Origin: Streptomyces sp. DvalAA-14 | Lineage (GTDB): Bacteria; Actinomycetota; Actinomycetes; Streptomycetales; Streptomycetaceae | DNA length: 64,000 bases | Direction: 5' to 3' | NCBI RefSeq assembly: GCF_900091855.1 | Contig: NZ_FMCH01000325.1 | Coordinates: 1 to 64,000 of the forward strand | In this document: one piece after another, positions 55,129 to 63,523 of the stretch | Layout of the letters: each line of letters begins with the position of its first letter | Position numbering within the stretch: position 1 is the first letter of the stretch | Notes under the pieces: model-generated | Database searches by the model: none | What the model saw: only the letters and a program-made list of their open reading frames with translations | Told to the model about the DNA's origin: nothing | Translations under genes and position numbers: made by a program

Positions 55129-55641
55129 ATGAGCGAGATGGATGTACCCCCTGTCGCGATCACCGAGCCCGGACAGGGTACGGAAGTCGAGATCCCCGGC
55201 TTCGGAGCCCAGTACAAACTCTGGAGCCGCGACACGGGCGGGTTGTTGTCCGTTGTCGAGCACCCCTTCGCGGTGGGGATCATCACCGCGCCGCACCGCC
55301 ACACCCATGAGGACGAGCACTCGCTGGTTCTCGAAGGCGAGATCGGGTTCCGCTCCGACGACAGCGAGAAGGTCCTCGGGCCGGGCGGCTACATCCGCAA
55401 GCCGCGCGGGGAGATGCATGCCATGTGGAACGCGGGTGATGTCCCCGGGAGGATCGTCGAGATCATCGCTCCCGGCGGCTTCGAGACCTACTTCAGGGAT
55501 CTCTCCGAGCTGATGGCCTCGGGCAACGCACAACCCAGCGACTTCTCAACGCTCTCCGACAAATACGGCATCACCTACGGCCGTCCCGACTGGCTCGACG
55601 ACGTGGTCCAGCGGTACGGACTCAATCCGCCCACGCACTGA
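55129..55641 (+). CDS. Cupin-domain protein
   Basis: 170 aa. The metal-binding cupin motif is TAPHRHTHEDEHSLVLEGEI (HxHxxxxE-type) with the second motif PRGEMHAMWNAGDVPGRIVE. This quercetin-2,3-dioxygenase-like class is common in actinomycetes. GAGAGG precedes the ATG. Possibly coregulated with the divergent esterase; substrate unknown. Confidence 0.9.
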   Translation: MSEMDVPPVAITEPGQGTEVEIPGFGAQYKLWSRDTGGLLSVVEHPFAVGIITAPHRHTHEDEHSLVLEGEIGFRSDDSEKVLGPGGYIRKPRGEMHAMWNAGDVPGRIVEIIAPGGFETYFRDLSELMASGNAQPSDFSTLSDKYGITYGRPDWLDDVVQRYGLNPPTH

Positions 55642-56126
55642 TCAGGCCCGGATCGGCCTCGTTTCCCGCGGCATCTCCTCGGCGGTCGTCCGCGGTGCCA
55701 CGATTTCGGCGTCCGGGAAGGCGCCGCTTCCCCAGGTGCGGTCAGGGTTCGCAACGCCCGTACACGTGAGCCGCTGGTTCCGCGTGCACACCACCTCCGC
55801 GTGGTTCTACGGAATCTACTGGGACCTCGCGGTGGCGGCCCTGCGCCCCGGCGGCCAGGAGATCGCCGTCCTGGCCGCCACCGACACCGGCTGACCGCGG
55901 AGTCCACCGTCCCGAGGCCGTGCGACGTTGCGGCCGAACCGCACTACCCGCGTGGCAGAAACGGTCGACGGCCGGCATCACCGCGATGAAGTCCGTCCGT
56001 GTCCCGCCACCAGCACGCCGGGACCCCGCACCGGCGTTCGTGACCTGACTCTGATGAGATGCGTTAAGCAAGACCGGGAGCCTGCTGGGCGGCGCGGTCG
56101 GCCCTGAGATGTCCGTCGCCTCGAAC
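55642..56126. other. Intergenic region with an unassigned 3' fragment
   Basis: At 55770-55893 (+) the frame VSRWFRVHTTSAWFYGIYWD, LAVAALRPGGQEIAVLAATD, TG, stop looks like the end of a real protein but lacks an upstream part. The rest holds nothing recognisable. Confidence 0.3.
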
Positions 56127-56927
56127 TCACCCTGTTCTCGCCGCTCGGTCCCGCAGCGGGAGAGCTGAACCGGGCCCGTCGCCCGGCCCGTTCGCGCCAG
56201 TGGTCCACGTGGTGCCGTCCGCGGCGACCGCGAAGGAGCGGGTGCCGGGCAGGGACCGGAGCCAGGTGCGGGCGGCCTGGTCGCCCATCGCGTAGGCGGC
56301 GGTGGCGCACGTGTCCGCCTCGGTCAGGCTGCGGCAGACGACGGTGAGGGAGGCGAGCCCGCCGGCCGGGGGACGCCCGCTGTGGGGGTCGACGATGTGA
56401 CAGCCGCGTTCGGCGGGGCCGGAGGTGGCGACGGCCAGTTCGCGGTCGGCGTGCACGACGGTGGCAAGTCGGCCGCGGCGCAGCGGGTCGCTCACGCCGA
56501 TCCGCCACGGTCCGCCGTGCACTTGGACGTCACCGCCGCCGTTGACGCACACCGCCTCGGCCCCGGACGAGGAGACCATCGCGGCTGCCCGTTCTACCGC
56601 CCATCCCTTGACCAGTCCGGTGGGGTCGAAGCCGCCGGCGTAACCGGCGCTGAACCAGCCGCCGCTGCGCCGCTCGGCGGCCTCACAGAGCCGCAGGACC
56701 TCCCACACCTCCGGGGAGCACGCGGACAGCGCGAGGGTTCCGGCGGCCAGTCGGCTGATCTGGCTCTCCGGCCGGTAGGTCGAGAAGACCTCGTCCACGT
56801 GCTCGAGCCAGGCGACCGCGCCGACGAGGGCCGTGGCCGTGCGGGGGCCGGCGCCGCGGACGTCGAAGGAGAAGACGGTGCCCATGATCTGCTCGACCCG
56901 GCGAAGCCGGGAGTCGGATTGGGTCAC
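56127..56927 (-). CDS. apbE: ApbE: FAD:protein FMN transferase
   Basis: 266 aa. EQIMGTVFSFDVRG, the FAD/Mg site GGFDPTGLVKGWAVERAA, VNGGGDVQVHG and the late Thr/Asp region DTCATAAYAMG are diagnostic. It transfers FMN from FAD to Ser/Thr of a target protein. No lipobox or signal is visible, as is often so in actinomycetes. Two bp after the FMN-binding protein gene, its obvious substrate. Confidence 0.94.
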   Translation of the reverse strand: MTQSDSRLRRVEQIMGTVFSFDVRGAGPRTATALVGAVAWLEHVDEVFSTYRPESQISRLAAGTLALSACSPEVWEVLRLCEAAERRSGGWFSAGYAGGFDPTGLVKGWAVERAAAMVSSSGAEAVCVNGGGDVQVHGGPWRIGVSDPLRRGRLATVVHADRELAVATSGPAERGCHIVDPHSGRPPAGGLASLTVVCRSLTEADTCATAAYAMGDQAARTWLRSLPGTRSFAVAADGTTWTTGANGPGDGPGSALPLRDRAARTG

Positions 56928-56929
56928 CG

Positions 56930-57409
56930 TCAGCTCCCGGCCTTGTCGAGGGCGCTCTGCAGGGACTGGAGGTAGCCCTCGCTGGTGTAGGTCGCCCCCG
57001 AGACGGTGTCGATGTGCGCGCTCTGTGCGGCCAGTGCCTCCTGCGTGAGCTGCGGGACGGCGAAGCCGCTGATCTCCTGGTCGCGGGGGCTGCCCTCCGG
57101 CACCTGGACGGCGGACACCGCGGTGATCCTCCCCGCGAGCAGGGTGACGCGCAGCTGTACGGGGCCGTAGCGGGTCTGCACGGCGTCGCCCTCCACGGTG
57201 CGGGTTCCCGTCGAGCCGCTGCCCGCGTCCGCCGCGGCGGACGTTGCCGAGGAGGAGGGCGCGGGCACGGGCGCCGCGGAACGGCCGGCGATGCTGCCCG
57301 CGCCGGCGGTGGTGTGCGGCTTGAGGCTGAGCAGGAGCAGGACACCGCCGACGGTCGCCAGTGTGCTGAGCAGGACACGCCGCAGTGGGCGGCCGGCGAT
57401 GCTGTTCAC
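56930..57409 (-). CDS. FMN-binding-domain protein, membrane-anchored, ApbE substrate
   Basis: 159 aa. One N-terminal membrane helix (LLSTLATVGGVLLLLSLKP), a Ser/Ala-rich spacer, then the FMN_bind domain (YGPVQLRVTLLAGRITAVSA) ending in the flavinylation motif DTVSGATYTSEGYLQSLQ. The Thr before SEG is the expected covalent FMN site. Faces the outside. Second gene of the operon; an electron acceptor or shuttle for the reductase encoded before it. Confidence 0.93.
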   Translation of the reverse strand: MNSIAGRPLRRVLLSTLATVGGVLLLLSLKPHTTAGAGSIAGRSAAPVPAPSSSATSAAADAGSGSTGTRTVEGDAVQTRYGPVQLRVTLLAGRITAVSAVQVPEGSPRDQEISGFAVPQLTQEALAAQSAHIDTVSGATYTSEGYLQSLQSALDKAGS

Positions 57410-57416
57410 GGGCGTC

Positions 57417-58781
57417 TCACAGTTCGAACGACTCGTGGTGGATGTGGCGGGCCGGTACTCCGGCCGAGCGCAGCGCCTCGTAGGACGCGCGTGCCATACC
57501 GGGTGGCCCGCACAGGTAGACGTCGTGCTGGGCCAGGTCCGGCACGGTGCCGCGCAGCAGTTCGGCGGTCAGCCGGGGGCTGCGGCCGTCGGCCTGGTTG
57601 AGCAGGTAGTGCAGGTGGGCGCCGCGGGAGCGGGCTATCGACTCCAGTTCGCCGCGCAGCGCCAGATCGTCCGTGGTGCGGGCCCGGTGGATCAGGGTCA
57701 GGTCGCCGGGCCGTGCGGGCAGGGACGCGAACAGGGCGCGCAGCGGCGTCACCCCCACACCGCCCGCCAGCAGCAGTACCTTCTGCCGCGTCCGGCGGTC
57801 GGCGGTCAGGGCGCCGTACGGCCCCTCGGCCCAGATCCGGGTGCCCGGCCGCAGCCGGGCCAGCGCCGCGCTGTGGCCGCCGACCGCCTTGACGGTGATG
57901 CGCAGCAGGTCGGGCCGGGGAGCCGTGGACAGCGAGTACGGGCTGGCCGTCCACCACAGCCCGGGGGTCAGGAAGCGCCAGCGCAGGAACTGGCCGGAAC
58001 GGGCCGCCAGTTCCGGCAGCCGCTCGCCGTGGATGATCACCGACACCACCCCGGGCGCCTCCGGGACCACCCGCGCCACCCGCAGCCGGTGCCGGGTGTT
58101 CAGCCGCAGCGGCAGTGCGATCCGATACCAGAGCACGGCCGCGGCAGCCCCCACGTAGAGCGCGTACCAGAAGCCGCGTGCCAGCGGACGGGTGGAGAAG
58201 TCCGCGCCGAGGGCGAGCTGGTGCCAGAAGGCGAGGAAGACCGCCAGGTAGGTGAGCAGGTGCAGGTAGTACCAGGTCTCGTAGCGGACCGTGCGGCGCA
58301 CCGCCCGCGCGGAGACGGCTCCGACGGTGAGCAACAGCAGGCCGCCGACGGTGCCCTTGAGCATCTCCGGGTAGGTGAGCACGACGGTCGACGTCTCGCC
58401 GACCACACCGGTGTGGGCCTGCACCGCGTAGCCCCACAGGATCAACGTGACGTGCGCGATGAGCAGGCACACCGTGTAGCGGCCCAGCGCGGCGTGCCAG
58501 CGCGCCACCCGGTCACTGCCCACACCCTGCTCCAGGACGGGGATCCGCGCCATCAGAGCGACCAGCAGCGCGCAGCTGTAGCCGGTGAGCAGGCCGGCGA
58601 TGCGGCCCGCGCCGATCAGCCAGTCCGCCGGGCCCACCACGGCGCCCGTGTCCTGCCACCACAGTGCCAGCACGGCAGCCGCGCCCGACCAGCAGAGCAG
58701 GAGGACCAGCGCGGCGGGGGAGCACCGCCCGGCCGGCGCCACCGCGTGCCGCGCCGGGCGCGGGCTGTATGTGGTGGTCAT
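57417..58781 (-). CDS. Ferric reductase-like transmembrane protein with FNR domain
   Basis: 454 aa. Six-helix ferric-reductase-like domain with His pairs for heme (VARWHAALGRYTVCLLIAHV; TWYYLHLLTYLAVFLAFWHQ). Then FAD-binding FRWRFLTPGLWWTASPYSLS and NAD-binding VLLLAGGVGVTPLRALFASL, CGPPGMARASYEALRSAGVP. It moves electrons from NAD(P)H across the membrane. Start at ATG 58781 (AAAGGA upstream); GTG 58802 is possible. First gene of the three-gene flavin operon. Confidence 0.93.
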   Translation of the reverse strand: MTTTYSPRPARHAVAPAGRCSPAALVLLLCWSGAAAVLALWWQDTGAVVGPADWLIGAGRIAGLLTGYSCALLVALMARIPVLEQGVGSDRVARWHAALGRYTVCLLIAHVTLILWGYAVQAHTGVVGETSTVVLTYPEMLKGTVGGLLLLTVGAVSARAVRRTVRYETWYYLHLLTYLAVFLAFWHQLALGADFSTRPLARGFWYALYVGAAAAVLWYRIALPLRLNTRHRLRVARVVPEAPGVVSVIIHGERLPELAARSGQFLRWRFLTPGLWWTASPYSLSTAPRPDLLRITVKAVGGHSAALARLRPGTRIWAEGPYGALTADRRTRQKVLLLAGGVGVTPLRALFASLPARPGDLTLIHRARTTDDLALRGELESIARSRGAHLHYLLNQADGRSPRLTAELLRGTVPDLAQHDVYLCGPPGMARASYEALRSAGVPARHIHHESFEL

Positions 58782-58869
58782 AGGAGAAATCCTTTCCTTC
58801 ACCCTGCACGGCCACTGTGCGGGGGAAACCTCTCAATCAGCTCTGAGTACGCGGTCCCCGCGGAAGAGT

Positions 58870-58903
58870 CACAGCGGATTCAGAAGGTTCACAGCCGATA
58901 CAG
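58870..58903 (+). promoter_or_regulatory. Direct-repeat response-regulator box
   Basis: CACAGCGGATTCAG and CACAGCCGATACAG (12 of 14 identical) spaced 20 bp centre to centre, between the flavin operon and the response-regulator gene. The arrangement fits a tandem OmpR-type regulator dimer and possibly autoregulation plus control of the divergent operon. Confidence 0.6.
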
Positions 58904-58956
58904 AGGAAGCAGGGCGCCGCGACGCCGCCGCACGGCTGAGGGATGCCGGAAGGACC

Positions 58957-59436
58957 ATGGACACCGCACCGCGCGCTCGGCCCGCGCCTCTCACCCGGCC
59001 TGACGGCTCCCCTGTCCGGGTCCTCGTGGTCGACGACGAGCCGGACCTGACGGAGGTGCTCGCCGGGGTGCTGCGCTACGAGGGCTGGCAGGTCCGCACC
59101 GCGGGTGACGTCGCCGCCGCGCTCGCCGAGGCCGGAAGCTTCGAGCCGGACGCGGTGGTCCTGGACATCGTGCTGCCCGACGGCAACGGGCTGACCGCTC
59201 TGCGGGACCTGCGGGCGGTCCGGCCCGACGTGTGCGTGCTCTTCCTGACCGCCCGGGACGCGGTGGAGGATCGGACAGCGGGGATCACGGCCGGCGGTGA
59301 CGACTACGTGATTAAGCCCTTCAGCCTGGAGGAGGTGCTGGCGCGGCTGCGCGTCGTCCGTGCGGGTCGCGCGGGAGGTTGGCGTCGTGGAGGATGCCGC
59401 CGAGCCGGTCCACCGAGGAGGACCACGCCCCGTTAA
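58957..59436 (+). pseudogene. OmpR-type response regulator lacking its DNA-binding domain
   Basis: The receiver domain is complete: VRVLVVDDEPDLTEVLAGVL (acidic pair), phospho-Asp in DAVVLDIVLPDGNGL, Thr in LFLTARDAVEDR and Lys in VIKPFSLEEVLARLR. The winged-helix output domain that should follow is missing; from about 59355 the frame is out-of-register transposon debris (59385-59425) and ends. GGAAGG precedes the ATG. A truncated regulator beside the operon it probably controlled; no sensor kinase gene follows. Confidence 0.85.
59385..59425 (-). mobile_element. Transposase C-terminal scrap at the response-regulator break
   Basis: Minus-strand VDRLGGILHDANLPR resembles the conserved end of integrase-core transposases (RRDRLGGILHEY), like the scrap at 31915. 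It sits exactly where the regulator's output domain is lost. Confidence 0.4.
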
Positions 59437-59558
59437 TCCGTGTCCCGCTCACCGCTCGGCACCGCTCTCCGCGACCGCGTACAGCGGGGGCCGCCGCCCG
59501 GCCCCCGCTGCGGATACTCGTCCCGGGTCCCCCGGCCGGAGCCGGGCGCCTGCGGGGA

Positions 59559-61068
59559 TCAGGTACGCGGGCGGCGGCCCTTTTCCTGGCGCGGCGGGGT
59601 CTGCCGGGTCGGTACAGTCGGCAGCGGCAGGTTCGCCACCTCGTACTGCGCGAGACTGTACGAGGCGCCGGTCTGCGGAAGTTGGGGCGCGGGCCGCTGG
59701 TGCTCGCCGATCCGCAGCGCCGAGGTCAGGTCACCGGTGATCCGGCGGCGCCAATCGCTGATGTTCGGCTCGGTGACACCGGTCAGCCGCTCCAGGAACT
59801 GCAGTACCGATGTGTGGTCGAACGTCTCGGACGAGACCCAACCGCCGACCGTCCAGGGCGAGATGATGATGCACGGGACCCGGAAGCCCAGGCCCACCGG
59901 GAGGTTGCCGCCCGCGACACCGGTCGGGGAGGTTCTGGTGACGAACTCGCCCGGGGTGCCGGCCGGCGGGGTCGGCGGGACCACGTGGTCGAAAAGGCCG
60001 TCGTTCTCGTCGTAGTTGAGGATGAAGACGGTCTTCGCCCACGTCTCGGGGTTGGCGGCGATCGCATCGATCTTGCCGGCCAGCCAGTTGGCGCCGGCTG
60101 CGGGCAGCCGGGCGGGGTGCTCGTCGTACAGCGACGGCGGCAGCAGCCAACTCACCTTCGGCAGCTTGCCGTTGATCGCGTCGTATTCGAACTGGCCGAA
60201 GTCGCTTTCGGCTATCGCCTTGTCGTACAGCGGGTCACCGGGCTTGGCGGCTTGGTACTGCTTCATGTTGGCGAGCGGGGGCAGACCGGTGGGGCTGCCG
60301 CCGGGGCCCGACTTGGGCTCGTGATAGATCTTCCAGCTCACCCCGGCGGCCTCCAGACGCGTCGGGGTAGGTGGTCCACGAGTAGGTACCCGCGGGGGCG
60401 TTGTTGTCGAGTGCGGGGCCGCCCGCGAGGCCGTCCGGGTCGATGGTGCCGGTCATGTGCATGTACCGGTTCGGGTGCGTGGGGCCGAGCACCGAGGAGT
60501 GGTAGCCGTCGCAGATGGTGAAGGCGTCGGCGAGCGCGTAGTGGAAGGGGATGTCCTCACGGGCGAGGTAGCCCATGGTGTACGGACCGTTGGCGTTGCC
60601 GTCGGCAGCGCGGTGGGCCGGCAGCCAACTGTCCACCTTGCCGCCGTTCCAAGCCGTGTGCTGGGCCTGCCAGGCATGGCTCAGCGAAGGGATGGCCTGT
60701 GCGGCGGTCGTCTTGGAGTCCATGTGGTACGGCAGCAGGTAACCGTCGGGGTTCAGGCTGTCCGGCTGGTAGAAGACCGGGCGGCCGCCGGGCAGGCGGG
60801 CCGCCTTGGGGTCTTCGAAGCCGCGGACCCCGGAGAGGGTGCCGAAGTAGTGGTCGAAGCTGCGGTTCTCCTGCATGAGGATCACCACGTGCTCGATGTC
60901 GGAGAGCCGGGGGCCTTGCTTGGGCGCCGCGGCGGCGGCACGGCTGAGGTTGGGCGGGAAGAGCGACGCGGCGGCGGCGAGGCCGCCGACCGTGGCCGCG
61001 GCACCGAGCAGCCGCCTGCGGGTGGGACCTTCCTGATGAGCGCCGTCGTCCTGCGTGGCGTTGGACAT
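59559..61068 (-). pseudogene. TAT-secreted phospholipase C/phosphoesterase with frameshift
   Basis: Start at the ATG before SNATQDDG (AAAGGA upstream). TAT signal TRRRLLGAAATVGGLAAAAS, then the phosphoesterase core IEHVVILMQENRSFDHYFGT and GPTHPNRYMHMTG. One extra base near 60360 (at CCCGACGCG) shifts the frame. The other frame continues VSWKIYHEPKSG, AKTVFILNYDENDGLFDHVV and FRVPCIIISPWTVGGWVSSE to 59559. All expected active-site segments are present across the two frames (about 502 aa). Enzymes of this family cut phospholipids or phosphate esters outside the cell. A read error cannot be excluded. Confidence 0.87.
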
Positions 61069-61511
61069 CCGTGTTCCTTTCTGCGGCGCGCCCGTCGGAA
61101 GGCACACTGGCGGTGCAACACTGCGCCCCTTGCGGTGCGTTTCCGTTGCCACTGGACGACCACCGGCAGAACAAGTGATCATCGCGGGAGGGGAAAACGA
61201 CGCTGGCTCCAACTCCCGGTGGCATCCCCGCGAAGGCGCCGCCAACGCGTCCGCCGGTCAGGGTTTTCCGCCTCGCCCCGGCCAATTCCTCACCGCCGCG
61301 GTTGGATGCGGTCCCGGGCGCGGTCGCGGCGCCGCCATGACGTATCCGTGCCGCTCGAAGCGAGTACGTGGTCCCGCCCGATCGCCTAGGGTGGCTCCCT
61401 CGGGATGGTGCCGGCCCTGGAGCCTGGAGTTGCGGGACGCGGCTGCTACCGGGTCCTCGAAGATCCGGCACGGCTCGTACCGGCTACGACCCGACGCAGC
61501 CGCTCGCTGGA
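61069..61511. other. Intergenic region, no gene recognised
   Basis: About 440 bp upstream of the phospholipase gene; no family-like frame. Confidence 0.35.
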
Positions 61512-62054
61512 TCAGGAGGTCAGGCCCACCCAGGAACAGGCCCTCCTGATGTCGCCGTTCTTCCTCAGTTCCGGATATCGGGCCATGAGATCGGCGAGTA
61601 CCGTTGACAGGAAATTTCGGCCGGCTGAAATAAACTCTGCTCCAGGGACCTGAGACGAACCTGTCGCATAGTTGCACGCCACTTTGACCTGATCCCCATC
61701 GGGCGTCGCGTAGATCTCATCGGCCATACCGGCGAAGGAGATGCGGTAGATCTTTCCCGACGCGATCGCACGACCGGCAGAGTAGAATTCCACGGCAAAA
61801 TCCAGGATCTGTACCCCGCCGCCCGTAATGATACTCAGATCGAGGCCACTCACCTTCAGGGTCAGGTCGCCGCCGAAACATGAATAACACAAGTCCACCA
61901 GATCAGCCTTCTGGAGATTGATCCGGAGCTGATCGCGCACTATGGCAGGGTCGTCGGAGAGCGTGTACCGCGCTTCGATCACGGTGTGCCCCCAAGCTTG
62001 ATCGGAAAAGCAGTCACTGTTCTCCCGTTCCGCACTACGACGCGCCGAGCTCAT
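61512..62054 (-). CDS. Orphan protein of unknown function
   Basis: 180 aa: ARYTLSDDPAIVRDQLRINL, ILDFAVEFYSAGRAIASGKI and VKVACNYATGSSQVPGAEFI. No signal or membrane helix; possibly three Cys near CYSCFGGDL. GC content and codon use are visibly lower than the neighbours, which suggests foreign origin. Not recognised; an ATG start follows a weak site. Confidence 0.6.
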   Translation of the reverse strand: MSSARRSAERENSDCFSDQAWGHTVIEARYTLSDDPAIVRDQLRINLQKADLVDLCYSCFGGDLTLKVSGLDLSIITGGGVQILDFAVEFYSAGRAIASGKIYRISFAGMADEIYATPDGDQVKVACNYATGSSQVPGAEFISAGRNFLSTVLADLMARYPELRKNGDIRRACSWVGLTS

Positions 62055-62168
62055 CCAGCTGCTACTGGATGCGATGGCCTGCGAGCCGCGCCCGCTCTAC
62101 GGAAGACGGAACGGACGCGGCTCATGGTAGCGGGGAGGATTCTCCGGCACTATTTCAGCCTCGTGACC

Positions 62169-62363
62169 TCACCTGCTGCCGGATGTCCTTGAGGCCCGCT
62201 GCCGTGTGAGCGCGAGAACGAGACCGGCCCCGAGTCCTGATGCACCAAAAATCAGGGCCGCTTGGATCAATGTTCCATCGAGTATCCCGACTGCGGTTGC
62301 ACCGACCCCCAGGGCCGCTGCGACGACCCCCGTTCCGATGACCAATCTCAAGGTCTTTCCCAT
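62169..62363 (-). CDS. Small two-helix membrane protein
   Basis: 64 aa: LRLVIGTGVVAAALGVGATA and LIQAALIFGASGLGAGLVLA are membrane segments; basic tail TRQRASRTSGSR. ATG 62363 with AAGAAGGG upstream. Same strand as the orphan gene, 115 bp away. Unknown function. Confidence 0.65.
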   Translation of the reverse strand: MGKTLRLVIGTGVVAAALGVGATAVGILDGTLIQAALIFGASGLGAGLVLALTRQRASRTSGSR

Positions 62364-62459
62364 CGTTGCCCTTCTTCTGTAAGAGGACGGTATGAGAGCT
62401 GATGCCCGATTCTTCGTTTCGTGCGCGACAAGCGGGCAGGTCGGGGCGTCGTCGGTCAA

Positions 62460-62576
62460 CTACGGCCGGGGCTGGGTGAACAAGCCCGGCTCGGTCTCGG
62501 CCAGGATTCCGCGGTCGGCCAGCCGCTTGAGGTTGAGGCGGGCGTTGGTGTTGTTGGGCGCGACCGGCAGGTCCAT
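62460..62576 (-). pseudogene. 38-residue fragment of a transposon-linked HTH protein
   Basis: PNNTNARLNLKRLADRGILA and ETEPGLFTQPRP, stop, match the C-terminal winged-helix tail of a protein found with Streptomyces insertion sequences (KLKRLVxRGILTETEPGLF). Only the end is present. Confidence 0.5.
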
Positions 62577-62588
62577 CGACGCCCGTGG

Positions 62589-63371
62589 CTAACGCTTCGG
62601 CCGGGCGAGCATGCAGTGGAAAACAAGCGTCTCCGGATGCGAGTCAGCCGGGGACAACTCCCGGAGCCGGTCCCGGAGCGTGGCCTCGAAGGCTGCCTTG
62701 CGGTCGCCGAGCACCACGGGATTGCAGAATGACGTCGAGTAGAGATATCCGACGATCTCGTCGGCCGTCCAGACCTTCTCGGCGGTGTACTGCCGGGACT
62801 CCACAACGAAACCGGCCAGCTCCAGGTAGTCGTCGTGGCGGCCCGCGGCGACGAATGGCTGGTTCCCCGCGCGGCGCCGCTCGCCGACGTATTCGCGGAT
62901 CGTGCGCACCGCGACGGCGTGCCAGGGTGCCCGCTCGTCCCATACGTCGCTGCCGCCGCCGAGCAGGCCGAAGACACCGGTGTCGGTCAGCCAGGTCCGG
63001 ACCCGCCCGACGAGCAGTTCGCGGTCCATCCAGTGGAAGGACGATCCCGCGACCACGAGATCGGTTGACCCGGCCGGCAGGTCGAGGGACTCGGCCGCCC
63101 CCACCGTCCACGCGACGTTGCGGATCTGCCGCTCGGTGGCCTTGCGCTCGGCGATGGCGGCCATGTCCGGGTCGATGTCGATCGCCGTCACCGTATCGAA
63201 CGACGCGCTCAGGGGCAGGGCGACCTCGCCGGTGCCGGAGCCGAGGTCCACAAGCCGCCGTCCGTGCGGGCCGACGCTGAGATCGACCAGGTCGGTCAGC
63301 ATCCGGTCGGGATATACGGGGCGGTATCGCGCGTAGTAATCGGCGGTACCGGCAAAGATGGGCGAGTTCAT
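62589..63371 (-). CDS. Class I SAM-dependent methyltransferase
   Basis: 260 aa. Motif I RLVDLGSGTGEVALPLSASF, acidic loop AIDIDPDMAAIAE, motif IV/V STDLVVAGSSFHWMDRE. UbiE/methyltransferase-11-like. The HWMD signature is typical of small-molecule C- or O-methyltransferases. Start at the ATG before NSPIFAGTADYY. No operon partners; substrate unknown. Confidence 0.9.
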   Translation of the reverse strand: MNSPIFAGTADYYARYRPVYPDRMLTDLVDLSVGPHGRRLVDLGSGTGEVALPLSASFDTVTAIDIDPDMAAIAERKATERQIRNVAWTVGAAESLDLPAGSTDLVVAGSSFHWMDRELLVGRVRTWLTDTGVFGLLGGGSDVWDERAPWHAVAVRTIREYVGERRRAGNQPFVAAGRHDDYLELAGFVVESRQYTAEKVWTADEIVGYLYSTSFCNPVVLGDRKAAFEATLRDRLRELSPADSHPETLVFHCMLARPKR

Positions 63372-63523
63372 CGTCTTCCGTCGTTCCTCTGCAGCGGCTG
63401 GCCGGACTTCGGGACCGTATCAGGGGGCGGAATAAGAGTGCGTAGGAGTTTGTCGTCGCCTGAACGTGTGGTGGTGGGGCAGCCCGGCCGTTCGGCGGCC
63501 ATGGGCATGTTGGGCTGGTTGCC
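63372..63523. other. Upstream region of the IS5-type element
   Basis: Probably holds the element's left end (around AGAGTGCGTAGGAGTTTGTC, 63434-63453), but its partner lies outside the window. Confidence 0.35.
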
